From: an uncultured beta proteobacterium
GTDB lineage: Bacteria; Pseudomonadota; Gammaproteobacteria; Burkholderiales; SG8-41
Direction of reading: 5' to 3'
Assembly: GCA_903893565.1 (NCBI GenBank)
Contig: CAITMU010000069.1
Coordinates: 1-64,000 of the forward strand
DNA length: 64,000 bases
The position numbers were made by a program, and so were the translations under genes. A model generated the notes under the pieces. That model ran no database searches and was not told where the DNA came from. It saw only the letters and a program-made list of their open reading frames with translations. Below, one piece after another: positions 9,132-18,009 of this stretch. Each line of letters opens with the position of its first letter. Position 1 is the first letter of the stretch.

Positions 9132-10148
9132 CTAAATAGACTGGGGCTTAAAACTGACTTTATCTTCACAAATTCGTTGATTGAGTAAATTAGCGCAGGC
9201 AGCTACAACCTGCAAGTGCGGAGTTGATATCCCGGTCAACACTCCCATTTCCAATAACACATTAATCAGCGCGTCCAACTCTAACGAGCGGCCCGCTCTG
9301 ACATCCTGAAGAGTTGACGAGGGCAGCGACACTCGCTTGGCACTGGCCGCCATCAAGGCCAGAGGATCCGCCTTTAAATTCGACCCCACCGCATTGGCCA
9401 AAGCGATCACCTCCTCGGTCATTTTGATGGCCAATTGTTTGGTCGGCTCGTAATGCACCGCCTGGGTGGCACTCGACTGGGTAAGGGCCCCCATCGTATT
9501 CCATACAGCATTGGACAAGAGTTTTGTCCACTTACTGAGCCGAATATCACTCACTGGCTTACCGACCCAACCGGCTCGTGTCGTGATCTGCGCAATCGCC
9601 TCTAAACGAGGACTCATCTGATGATCCACTTCCCCTAAAATGAGGGCATCCGTCTCGGAATCCGCCAAACGAATACGCCCCGGCGCAATCAAATCCGAAG
9701 GCTTAAAAGCAATTGCACCCACCACCTGCCGGATATCAAAGGTCGAAGAGAGAATACCTTCCGGATCTAATGTTTTTAAGCGCGTTCCGGCCAGTGGCAA
9801 ATCCAGTCCCTCAAAATACCACCAAGGAATACCATTTTGCGGAAAAACAAACGTGGTGTGTGAATCCCCCAAAGAACGTACGTGCTGAGCTGCACCGACT
9901 AACTGGTGAGATTTTAATGTCACAAAAATTAAATCATAAGGCGGCTTTTCTTCCCCGGGACGCACCACCTTCACTCGCACTGGTTTATCGCGCCCACTCA
10001 GAGGTCCTTCAAGAATCATGCCCCGAGTCGCTAAAGCTTCCCATTGCGCGCCACGGGCCACCAACGTCACCTCTTCACCCGCATCGGTCAGAATCGCCCC
10101 TAAATAACCACCAATAGCGCCCGCACCATACACCAGAATTTTCTTCAT
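9132..10148 (-). CDS. Ketopantoate reductase-like NADP oxidoreductase (ApbA/PanE family)
   Basis: The 338-residue protein begins MKKILVYGAGAIGGYLGAIL, the Rossmann GxGxxG motif of ApbA/PanE, with LVARG following the second strand. KLLSNAVWN at about residue 217 carries the family's catalytic lysine region. I set the start at 10148 because its ATG overlaps the stop of the upstream Bug gene by one base (TGATG) and AAGGTGG precedes it. Family members reduce 2-ketopantoate or other 2-keto acids. The setting, last in a catabolic operon beside a Bug, argues for a 2-keto acid or hydroxyacid substrate rather than pantothenate synthesis. That is inference. Confidence 0.87.
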   Translation of the reverse strand: MKKILVYGAGAIGGYLGAILTDAGEEVTLVARGAQWEALATRGMILEGPLSGRDKPVRVKVVRPGEEKPPYDLIFVTLKSHQLVGAAQHVRSLGDSHTTFVFPQNGIPWWYFEGLDLPLAGTRLKTLDPEGILSSTFDIRQVVGAIAFKPSDLIAPGRIRLADSETDALILGEVDHQMSPRLEAIAQITTRAGWVGKPVSDIRLSKWTKLLSNAVWNTMGALTQSSATQAVHYEPTKQLAIKMTEEVIALANAVGSNLKADPLALMAASAKRVSLPSSTLQDVRAGRSLELDALINVLLEMGVLTGISTPHLQVVAACANLLNQRICEDKVSFKPQSI

Positions 10149-11128
10149 CAATCCACCTTGATCTGGGCCGCCTGAATCGCTTTTGACCACACATTCATTT
10201 CCGAACGAATGGTGCGTGAAAATTGCTGCGGCGTATCCGCAACAACATCAAAACTTAACGCCAACATGCGCTCTTTTACATCACTTAACTGCATAAGTTT
10301 TTGTATTTCACGATTTAATCGATCAACAATCGCTTGAGGAGTACCCCTGGGCGCTAACAACCCTTGTTTGGTATCCGAATCAATCCCATTGACCCCACTT
10401 TCCGAGGCTGTGGGCACCTCTGGCAAATTGACTGATCGCTTGGGTGCGGTTAATGCCACACCACGAAGAGTGCCTGCTTTAATCAATTGAGCTGCCGGCG
10501 GTACCGCACTAAAACTTACCGTCACTTGATTGCCCAATACCGCTTGAACGGCAGGCCCAGCACCCGCATAAGGCACATGACTGATATCAAGACCTGCGCT
10601 GAGCCGTAACAATTCTCCCGATAAATGCGGTGTGGTGCCCGTTCCGGGTGAACCAAAACTCGAACGCCCAGGATTAGCCTTAACATAAGCGACTAACTCC
10701 TTCGCATTTTTAAAAGGCTGTGAGGGATGCGCCGTTATCACATTGGGCGAAGTCGCAACACAACTGATGGCTACAAAATCTTTTATCGGATCAAAGCCTG
10801 GCTTCGCGTACAAGCTCGGATTCACCATAAGACTCGAACTGGCCATCAACAATGTATATCCATCCGCCGGTGCATGGACCACCATACCCATACCAATATT
10901 GCCGCCGGCACCGGCTCGGTTATCGATAACAACCTGCTGACCCAACGCTTCTGTTAATTTAGCCGCCACCACGCGCGCAATAATATCGGTGGGCCCGCCA
11001 GGGGCAAAAGGAACCAAGACCCGAATCGGGTGCGATGGATAATTCAGCGTCTGCGCCACACTCTGCGCCGATACCGCGCACAAAACACCCACACTCAAAG
11101 CACACCCAATTAATGAATTCATTTTCAT
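10148..11128 (-). CDS. Bug-family periplasmic substrate-binding protein
   Basis: The 326-residue protein has a signal peptide (about residues 1-26, ending SVAQ) and the Bug signatures VPFAPGGPTD, IDNRAGAGGN and PADGYTLLMAS. It is the seventh gene of the apparent operon 18810-9132 and is translationally coupled to the PanE-like reductase by a one-base overlap. It lies 39 bases after an MmgE/PrpD gene. Tight coupling to metabolic genes suggests its ligand is the operon's substrate or a relative of it. Confidence 0.93.
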   Translation of the reverse strand: MKMNSLIGCALSVGVLCAVSAQSVAQTLNYPSHPIRVLVPFAPGGPTDIIARVVAAKLTEALGQQVVIDNRAGAGGNIGMGMVVHAPADGYTLLMASSSLMVNPSLYAKPGFDPIKDFVAISCVATSPNVITAHPSQPFKNAKELVAYVKANPGRSSFGSPGTGTTPHLSGELLRLSAGLDISHVPYAGAGPAVQAVLGNQVTVSFSAVPPAAQLIKAGTLRGVALTAPKRSVNLPEVPTASESGVNGIDSDTKQGLLAPRGTPQAIVDRLNREIQKLMQLSDVKERMLALSFDVVADTPQQFSRTIRSEMNVWSKAIQAAQIKVD

Positions 11129-11167
11129 GATGCACCCAATCCTGTCAAAAAAACTTCGTTTTACAGC

Positions 11168-12517
11168 TTATTTTTTATGCGTTAAATGCATCAGTTCAGT
11201 TAAATCACGTAACTTTTCTAAGTGCCAAACAGAATCTGCAAGCGCTTCGGCACGATCTACACCGATCACTGGATTGGCCAACGAATGGAATTTCACCATC
11301 AATTCCTCATCACTCATCGGATTTTGAATCGAACCTTTCGGATAATCGATCTGCGCACTAAAGCGCTTACCATTTTTTTGTGTCAACACCATTTTGCAGG
11401 ACACCCCACGAGGCAGTGCGGCATTGGCAGTGATTTGCGTTATTTGACTTAATTGCTTGATTCGAGGATGACGTAAATATCGGTCCGTGTATTGTGCTAA
11501 CAAGGCCTGCCCCTCTAGCAAAGCCACTGCAACTGAAAAGGGTAAAGACACCTGCGCTTCATGATAGGTCTGCGGTGTCTTGTTCTGATGGTAATGCACC
11601 CAATCCGGGTGACGCTGAAATTGAATCGACTTCACTTGAGTGATATCAAAGCCTGCTTGGCCCCGAACACTCAGCGCACAATCAATAGCATTGTGAATCG
11701 GACGGGCACACGAATAGGGTTTGAATTCAATTAACAACTCATACGCCTTATCCAACCCTTCGATCAAAGCTTTAGGGGAATTTTTATCGGTAAAGGCTCG
11801 CAAAAAGCCTCGTTCCCCCTCAAAAATAGTATCGGCCCCAGTAAAACCCAGCTGCGCCATTAAGGCCGCTGTCACACCGTTACGAGCCGTCGGGCCGGGA
11901 TTAAAACGTTTTTGCATCGAAGGGCCATACATTTCCATCAGGCCCGAGGCTTGGGCCCCAGCCATACCCAAGGCATGGGTAATTTTCTCGGAAGATAACT
12001 GTAAGAGCTTGGCCGCAGCCACCGTAGCGCCAAACACGCCACACGTGGGCGTCGTGTGAAAGGCTCGGTTACGTAAGGAATTATTTGCAGCCCGGCTAAC
12101 ACGCTCCATCATTTCACAACCGGCATTCAACGCGACAATCAACTGCTTGCCACTCGCCCTTTGTGCCTCCGCTACCGCTAGCGCTGCAGAGTAAACCGGA
12201 GGACTAAAATGAAACAGCGCAAGCACATCTATGTCATCCAGTTCGATACTATGTGAGGAAATCGCATTGGCAAAGGCTGCTACTGGCATCGGCACTCGGG
12301 CGCTATCGCCAATTAATTGCACCTCCCCCTTGCCCCCATATACCGCTGCGAATTGACGCGCAATGAGGCCGCTTTCGCTCTGACTACCGGCCAATGCCAC
12401 CCCCAGATAATCCAGCAGCAGCCTTTTGACTGAATGGCGTGCAGCGGGGGTAATATGGGTATAGCTTAATTTAGAAAAACGTACGGCCAGTTGCTGAGAA
12501 AGCGTTTGTTTTGGCAT
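11168..12517 (-). CDS. MmgE/PrpD family protein (first of two adjacent)
   Basis: At 449 residues it has the length and motifs of MmgE/PrpD proteins: LLLDYLGVALAGS near residue 32, SHSIELDDID near residue 90, FGATVAAAKLL near residue 145, and KRFNPGPTARNGV near residue 207. Members include 2-methylcitrate dehydratase and cis-aconitate decarboxylase, so dehydration or decarboxylation of a tricarboxylate-like substrate is plausible. It follows a paralogue at 12533 after only 15 bases and precedes a Bug gene. No prpB or prpC genes are nearby, which argues against a standard methylcitrate cycle. Confidence 0.9.
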   Translation of the reverse strand: MPKQTLSQQLAVRFSKLSYTHITPAARHSVKRLLLDYLGVALAGSQSESGLIARQFAAVYGGKGEVQLIGDSARVPMPVAAFANAISSHSIELDDIDVLALFHFSPPVYSAALAVAEAQRASGKQLIVALNAGCEMMERVSRAANNSLRNRAFHTTPTCGVFGATVAAAKLLQLSSEKITHALGMAGAQASGLMEMYGPSMQKRFNPGPTARNGVTAALMAQLGFTGADTIFEGERGFLRAFTDKNSPKALIEGLDKAYELLIEFKPYSCARPIHNAIDCALSVRGQAGFDITQVKSIQFQRHPDWVHYHQNKTPQTYHEAQVSLPFSVAVALLEGQALLAQYTDRYLRHPRIKQLSQITQITANAALPRGVSCKMVLTQKNGKRFSAQIDYPKGSIQNPMSDEELMVKFHSLANPVIGVDRAEALADSVWHLEKLRDLTELMHLTHKK

Positions 12518-12532
12518 GGCTAAGATTCCTTT

Positions 12533-13939
12533 TTATTTCACGTGAACCGGTTCGCCTAATAGGGCAAACAATTCATTCAATTGTGTCAATTTATCGAGTT
12601 GTGATACCACTTTGATGATCTGGTCGATACGGGCTTTACTCAAGCAAGCCCCCACTACATGACGGAATTTGTATTCAATTTCCTCCGGTTTCAATGGGTT
12701 TTCCGGACTACCCCGACGATCCAGTATTAGGCTTTCAAAACTGTGCCCCTGTTTTGTTTGCAAGCAAACTCGGGCTGCATGTCGGAAAGGCGGGCCCATC
12801 GACTCAATCTGCGCGTCCACGCTAGCCTCGATACGCTTTATAAAATCCAATATCGCCGGATCCGACAAACGTGATTCATGATACTGCTCGGTAAAAGCAA
12901 CCCCGTCTAATGCCACCACGGCTAATCCATAAAAAAGATTCATTTGTGCCGCTGTCACACCCTGCGCCTTATACTCCCAAGCACAGTGCACATGGGTCAT
13001 GGGACTTAATCCAACCTGAACTTTAACGATATCATTGGCGGTTAACCCATGCTCCAACATAATCTGTCTTAAACCATCTAGGGCCGTATGAATACTGGTA
13101 ACACTGGCGTGCGGTTTGTAACCCACATTGAGTGTCTCCCATTGCGTGCCTAAACCCGCCGTCAATCGCGACGCATTCGGCGTATCGGAATACACGCTCA
13201 AGTAACCCCCGTAGGCCGCCTCCAGTACATCCGTGATGCCAGTAAAATCTTGTTGCGCCAACAATGCGCTATAGACCCCGCTTTGCGCTGCACGACCCGA
13301 ATGAAACCGCTTAACCATGGCCCCTTCCTGTGCGGCCATGAGTCCACCAGCCTGAGAGCCCGCGCAACCGAGCGCATGCTGAAACTGTAAAGCGGGCAAG
13401 TTCAATATCCGTGCAGCGGTGGCTGCCGAGGCAAAAACACCCGAGGAGCCCTGAGGGTGAAACCCTCTAAAAAATAGCCCCATTGTAGCGGCATTGCCCA
13501 CTCTGGCCCCCACTTCGTAACCGGCCACCATGGCCGTGATCACTTCGCGACCAGATAACGCACCATGGGCTTGAGCGAATCCGAGAGCCACGGGAGGGGC
13601 CAAAGATCCCATATGCACGATCGATTCTTTGTGGATATCATCTAATTCAAAAGCATGGCCAGCAGTCCCGTTGACTAAAGCGGCCAAACCAATCGAGGAT
13701 TTCTTTCCCGTACCAAAGATAGCAGCAACTGGCTGCGCTTGTTCTGCCATGGCAAGGGCTAGTACTTTTTGTGTCCACGGCAAACTCACGCCATAAAGTG
13801 CACAACCCACATGATCGAGCACGCACAGTTTAATTCTTTCAATCACCTCAATTGGTAAATCAGAAAATTCTATGGCAGCAGCAAAATGTGCCAGATCACG
13901 TGTTGCATTGGCCAGCAAGGGCGGTTTATTTTGGCTCAT
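12533..13939 (-). CDS. MmgE/PrpD family protein (second of two adjacent)
   Basis: This 468-residue paralogue of the preceding entry has LCVLDHVGCALYG near residue 38, GHAFELDDIHKES near residue 96, VFASAATAARIL near residue 167 and KRFHSGRAAQSGV near residue 209. The two proteins are clearly homologous but divergent, so they probably form a heteromer or act on successive intermediates. The gene follows a metallo-hydrolase after about 70 bases within the minus-strand operon. Substrate unknown; dehydratase or decarboxylase chemistry is expected from the family. Confidence 0.9.
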   Translation of the reverse strand: MSQNKPPLLANATRDLAHFAAAIEFSDLPIEVIERIKLCVLDHVGCALYGVSLPWTQKVLALAMAEQAQPVAAIFGTGKKSSIGLAALVNGTAGHAFELDDIHKESIVHMGSLAPPVALGFAQAHGALSGREVITAMVAGYEVGARVGNAATMGLFFRGFHPQGSSGVFASAATAARILNLPALQFQHALGCAGSQAGGLMAAQEGAMVKRFHSGRAAQSGVYSALLAQQDFTGITDVLEAAYGGYLSVYSDTPNASRLTAGLGTQWETLNVGYKPHASVTSIHTALDGLRQIMLEHGLTANDIVKVQVGLSPMTHVHCAWEYKAQGVTAAQMNLFYGLAVVALDGVAFTEQYHESRLSDPAILDFIKRIEASVDAQIESMGPPFRHAARVCLQTKQGHSFESLILDRRGSPENPLKPEEIEYKFRHVVGACLSKARIDQIIKVVSQLDKLTQLNELFALLGEPVHVK

Positions 13940-14009
13940 GGGAATTAGGTCAGTAAAATTTTAAAGGGGTCAATGGTCAAAAATGTGGGTCTATTTCAAT
14001 TGGCGAACC

Positions 14010-14831
14010 TTACGAGCTCACCGTGGTGGGAGTGGTGAGAATCGGATCCACATCCAAACGGGCCACAATGCCTTGCAACTGTGGATTGGGGGCTGGGTAA
14101 CGCTGCATCACCAACGGGTCATGGCCCGGGATGACATGATCCACAGAAGTGGCTAACTGTTGAATTTTCGCATAACCATCCAAGGTTTCCCCCAGATGAT
14201 AAGTGGCTGTAAATACACGTCCCTTTTGAAAATGCTCATAGTAGTGCGTTGCATCCGAAGCCAGCACCACCCAGCCACGGCGGGTATGAACCCGCACACA
14301 CATTAAACCCGCAGTATGACCTCCTATACGATGCAAACTAATGCCTGGGGCAAAATCAAAATCTCCCTGATAAAAACTAACTCGATCTTTGTAGACGAGT
14401 CGCACCATCCCAATAATCTCCTCCACCTCGTAGCTATGATTGAAAATGCGGTGGCGCATATGTCGGCCCGTGGCAAAAGCCATTTCATCATCTTGTAAGT
14501 GAAATTGTGCCTCAGGAAAGGCATCAAAGGTCCCGACATGATCATAGTGCAAATGCGTAATAATGACATTTTTAACACTCAGCGCATCTACCCCCATTAA
14601 GGCAAGTCCTTCGCTAGGGGTACGAAGATAATCTCTTTTCCTTTTGTCAGCCATCGCCTTTGAAAAGCCCGTGTCAACCACGTAAGTATGCTCTGGTCCT
14701 CGTATTAGCCAAACAAAATAGTCCATCGGCATCGGCACATCATGCCGATCCCCTCCGATAAAGTGCGTCGGTCGTTGAGCCTCTCGGCACGCATAACGAA
14801 TCGCAAAAACCTCATGCTCGGGTAACGCCAT
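14010..14831 (-). CDS. Metallo-beta-lactamase-fold hydrolase, lactonase-like
   Basis: The 273-residue protein contains the dimetal motif THLHYDHVG near residue 96, with later metal ligands likely in IGGHTAG near residue 175, SDATHY near residue 198 and PGHDPL near residue 240. This is the layout of N-acyl-homoserine lactonase-like enzymes. I chose ATG 14831 (MALPEHE) because GGGAG lies eight bases upstream; a TTG 15 bases earlier has none. It is a paralogue of the hydrolase at 18010 in the same operon. Given the surrounding catabolic genes, opening a metabolic lactone is as likely as quorum-signal degradation. The exact substrate is not visible. Confidence 0.87.
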   Translation of the reverse strand: MALPEHEVFAIRYACREAQRPTHFIGGDRHDVPMPMDYFVWLIRGPEHTYVVDTGFSKAMADKRKRDYLRTPSEGLALMGVDALSVKNVIITHLHYDHVGTFDAFPEAQFHLQDDEMAFATGRHMRHRIFNHSYEVEEIIGMVRLVYKDRVSFYQGDFDFAPGISLHRIGGHTAGLMCVRVHTRRGWVVLASDATHYYEHFQKGRVFTATYHLGETLDGYAKIQQLATSVDHVIPGHDPLVMQRYPAPNPQLQGIVARLDVDPILTTPTTVSS

Positions 14832-14881
14832 CGATGAATCTCCCAATTTTATTCTTATCGGTTGCCCGCCACACAGGCCCC

Positions 14882-16879
14882 TTATGGGCGAATGGGTTGG
14901 CTACGAAACCGGTGCTCCACACTTAATGCCGAAAAAAAACCATCCCGCAAACAAGACATAAAATCCCCGGGCTGAGAACAATCTCCGGCCAAAACATAAT
15001 TCAGACCGAGTCGCTCTAGCAAAGGAACCACATCACGCACGGGCTTAGGCCCTGTGGCAAAAATTAATGCCTCTCCAATTGGACATTCTACCCTTTGACC
15101 CTCATGATTTCGCAAGCTCAGGGTTCTATCAATTATTTTTTCCACTTTACAACCCGTATGGAAAATGACTCCCCGCTGTTTTAAACGCTCGATTAACTCC
15201 ATTCGGTTATTTCGTGCCATACCAGCGGCCACCACCCCTGTCATCTCAATAATCTGACATTGTATAGCCCCCGCCGACAAAAGATCTGCCGTCTCCGCTC
15301 CCACCATACCGCCCCCAATAATAGTCACTTTGCGTGCCTGTCCTATTACCTTCGTATTTCCTAGAACCGTCCACGCTTGGGTCACCAAGACCGAGGGATG
15401 CCTTTGACTCACATCCACGGGAGGTATTTGCGAGACAACCCCCGTCGCCACAATCACCCCCTCCGGCGCATAGTGCCGGATATTGTCTTCATCGGCGATC
15501 ATCGACAATTGCACCCTAACCCCTAAGGCTTTCAAAGCCTGAACTCGATAATCCAAAATAGGCGCTACCTCAGCCTTGTCGGGAGCCGCCATGGCCAAGG
15601 GCATTTGTCCCCCAATGCGATCTGTTTTTTCCCACACCTGAACCGTATGGCCACGGGCGGCTAAAACCCGGGCAGCCTCCAGTCCTGTAACCCCTGCCCC
15701 TATCACTAACACCCGCCGCTTTTGATGGAGGTGTCGCTCAGGAAATAACTGCGGCTCTAAATGTTCCAGCGCTTCAAACTCCGTACCAATGCCTGGGTTA
15801 TGAACACAACAAACATCTTTTTCCAAGGTCAGCCGCTCAAAACAGACATTACATGCAATACATTTTCGAATCGGTGCCGCTATCGTACCAAAAGCCTTCA
15901 GGCACCAGTGCGGATCAGCATAAAGTGCGCGGCCCACAGAAACAAAATCTGCGCACCCCGTTTGCAACAACGCCTCCCCATCCTCAGGACTAACCACCCG
16001 ACCGGCCACCATGACGGGGATGCTAACGGCCTGTTTAATCGGCTTAGCATCTGGGCCCAGACAGCCATGCGCAAATGAAGGGGGTTGGATACAGTATTTG
16101 GATAACTGAGGGCTTTCATTACTGCCACCAGACAAATCAAGCGCACAAACCCCCAGCGATTGCAATCGCTGGGCTAACGCGATCATATCCTCAGGTGAGT
16201 AACCGCCCGGGGTATATTCACTTACCGATAAACGAACGATCAAAGGTAATTCCGGCAAGGCTTGCTTCACGCGCTCGATGGTTTCCACTAAAAAACGAGA
16301 GCGATTCTCCAATGGGCCGCCATATTGATCCGTGCGATGATTCAAACGCGGCGTAAAAAACTGTTGGAAAAGATAGCCATTCCCAGCGTGTATCTCAACA
16401 CCATCGTAACCGGCCTGAAACAAACGCCGGGCGGCGGCCACAAATTGGATCTGAATCTGCACAATTTCTTCCACCCCTAAGGCTCTGACATCGTCGCCTG
16501 TATTAGGGTTTTTCCAGGCCGAAGGCCCCACTGGCTCCATACCCAGCACCTGCCGACGCAATAGTGCCCCACGATGATTTAATTGCGCACAAACCAAAGC
16601 CCCTTCGGCATGAATAGCCTCCACCAAACTGGCTAATCCGGGAATAAACCGGTCGTGATAAATGCAAAGCGAATTGTGATGTGGACGTGCAATCGGGGTG
16701 ACGACCATCGCCTCTGTCATGATCATGCCCACACCGCCACGCGCTCTTTCCGCGTAATAATGCCGATCCCGTTCAGTGGAAATGCCGTCAGTGGTACTGT
16801 AGTTGGTCCCCATCGGAGCCATGACCACACGATTTCTAACACGCAAAGGGCCAATCAGCCCGGGTTGCTCAAGTTGCAT
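14882..16879 (-). CDS. FMN/FAD/4Fe-4S NADH:flavin oxidoreductase (2,4-dienoyl-CoA reductase type)
   Basis: The protein has an old-yellow-enzyme TIM barrel (RNRVVMAPMGTN at the start, GYDGVEIHAGNGYLFQQF near residue 165). A cysteine cluster CIACNVC plus a later CC near residue 350 should hold an iron-sulfur cluster. FAD (VLVIGAGVTGLEAARVLA) and NAD (VTIIGGGMVGAETADLL) Rossmann domains follow. This is the layout of dienoyl-CoA reductase and trimethylamine dehydrogenase relatives. The cluster spacing CX2CX2C is one residue shorter than the usual CX2CX3C. The start is uncertain: ATG 16879 (MQLEQPG) fits the family, but ATG 16906 follows AGGA closely. It is the third gene of the minus-strand operon and likely reduces an enoyl or cyclic intermediate. 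Confidence 0.88.
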   Translation of the reverse strand: MQLEQPGLIGPLRVRNRVVMAPMGTNYSTTDGISTERDRHYYAERARGGVGMIMTEAMVVTPIARPHHNSLCIYHDRFIPGLASLVEAIHAEGALVCAQLNHRGALLRRQVLGMEPVGPSAWKNPNTGDDVRALGVEEIVQIQIQFVAAARRLFQAGYDGVEIHAGNGYLFQQFFTPRLNHRTDQYGGPLENRSRFLVETIERVKQALPELPLIVRLSVSEYTPGGYSPEDMIALAQRLQSLGVCALDLSGGSNESPQLSKYCIQPPSFAHGCLGPDAKPIKQAVSIPVMVAGRVVSPEDGEALLQTGCADFVSVGRALYADPHWCLKAFGTIAAPIRKCIACNVCFERLTLEKDVCCVHNPGIGTEFEALEHLEPQLFPERHLHQKRRVLVIGAGVTGLEAARVLAARGHTVQVWEKTDRIGGQMPLAMAAPDKAEVAPILDYRVQALKALGVRVQLSMIADEDNIRHYAPEGVIVATGVVSQIPPVDVSQRHPSVLVTQAWTVLGNTKVIGQARKVTIIGGGMVGAETADLLSAGAIQCQIIEMTGVVAAGMARNNRMELIERLKQRGVIFHTGCKVEKIIDRTLSLRNHEGQRVECPIGEALIFATGPKPVRDVVPLLERLGLNYVLAGDCSQPGDFMSCLRDGFFSALSVEHRFRSQPIRP

Positions 16880-16972
16880 AAAATTTCTATTCTGTAGTTC
16901 ACGCATTCGTCCTAGCGCCAAAGTCGCGCAAGGCGCTTTGCCTTTAGGCAGGGAAAAGCAGCCCTAGCATCG

Positions 16973-17980
16973 TTAATCGGATTTTGCTCCCGACGCAAGA
17001 GCCACCTTGCCCCAACGGATTAATTCTTCCTGCAAAAACGTTGTAAACACTTGAGGAGAGTCTAGCGTAAAAGTTTCAATTCCCAAACCCATCCATTTAT
17101 CTTTCATCTCAATATGACTGGCCACTTTAACCAAACTGCCATGCAACTTTGAGGTCACCAAGGCAGGGGTCTTTGCTGGCGCCAAAACTCCAAACCAATT
17201 CACAGCAATTAAATCAGGCAAACCTTGCTCCACTGTGGTGGGCAATAGTGGCATCAATGCTAGACGTTTTTCTGCCGTTAACGCAAGCCCTCTGAGTTTA
17301 CCGCTTTTCATGTGGGGATAGATCACGGGAAAGTCGATCATCATACCTTGGACATGCCCACCCAACAAATCCGTCAACGCTGGTCCCGCACCTTTAAAAG
17401 CAATGTGCTGGACGTTTATTTTCCCCATGCTCTTTAAGAGTTCAATCGCCAGATGCGGCAACCCGCCATTGCCCGATGAGGCGATATCGATAGCCCCTGG
17501 ATTTTTTTTAGCCAATGCCAACAATGACTTCAAATCTTGCGCAGGCAAAGAAGGGTGCACGGCCAACGCCTCCGGCGTCATGGCAACCGTTGTAATTGCC
17601 GAGAAATCTTTTAACGTGTCATAACCTAATTTAGCATAGGTATGCGGACTGATCACTAACGCACTCGTGCTGCCCAAGGTAATCACATAGCCGTCGGCAG
17701 GCGCTTTGGACACGTATTCCGTTCCTATCGTGGCATTGGCCCCCGCACGATTCTCAACCACCACCTGCACACCAAGGGATTCTGAGAGTTTGGGAGCTAG
17801 GAGTCGCGCCACCAGATCATTCGATCCGCCGGGGGGGAAACCCACCACAAGTCGTATGGGTTTACTGGGGTAGTTTTGTGCATGCAAAACGGGGGTGAAG
17901 CCGAGGACTGCTAGGATAAAAATTAACCCAACCATCGTAACCCCATCTAATCGACCTTTACACATAAATGCCCAATTCAT
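16973..17980 (-). CDS. Bug-family periplasmic substrate-binding protein
   Basis: This 335-residue receptor has a signal segment at about residues 14-34 (VGLIFILAVLGFTPVLHAQ) and the Bug signatures VVGFPPGGSND, VENRAGANAT and PADGYVITLG. It is the second gene of the operon that begins with the hydrolase at 18810, with about 29 bases between them. The operon therefore encodes two different Bugs (this one and 10148-11128), which suggests uptake of two related compounds or one compound in two forms. Confidence 0.92.
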   Translation of the reverse strand: MNWAFMCKGRLDGVTMVGLIFILAVLGFTPVLHAQNYPSKPIRLVVGFPPGGSNDLVARLLAPKLSESLGVQVVVENRAGANATIGTEYVSKAPADGYVITLGSTSALVISPHTYAKLGYDTLKDFSAITTVAMTPEALAVHPSLPAQDLKSLLALAKKNPGAIDIASSGNGGLPHLAIELLKSMGKINVQHIAFKGAGPALTDLLGGHVQGMMIDFPVIYPHMKSGKLRGLALTAEKRLALMPLLPTTVEQGLPDLIAVNWFGVLAPAKTPALVTSKLHGSLVKVASHIEMKDKWMGLGIETFTLDSPQVFTTFLQEELIRWGKVALASGAKSD

Positions 17981-18009
17981 AATGTTGACCTCTCTTAGCG
18001 TTGCAATGA

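Noticed and set aside
10743..10957. Plus-strand open frames opposite the Bug gene, and many similar antisense frames across the window
   Set aside because: They mirror real genes in other frames, have no independent motifs or start signals, and were left out.
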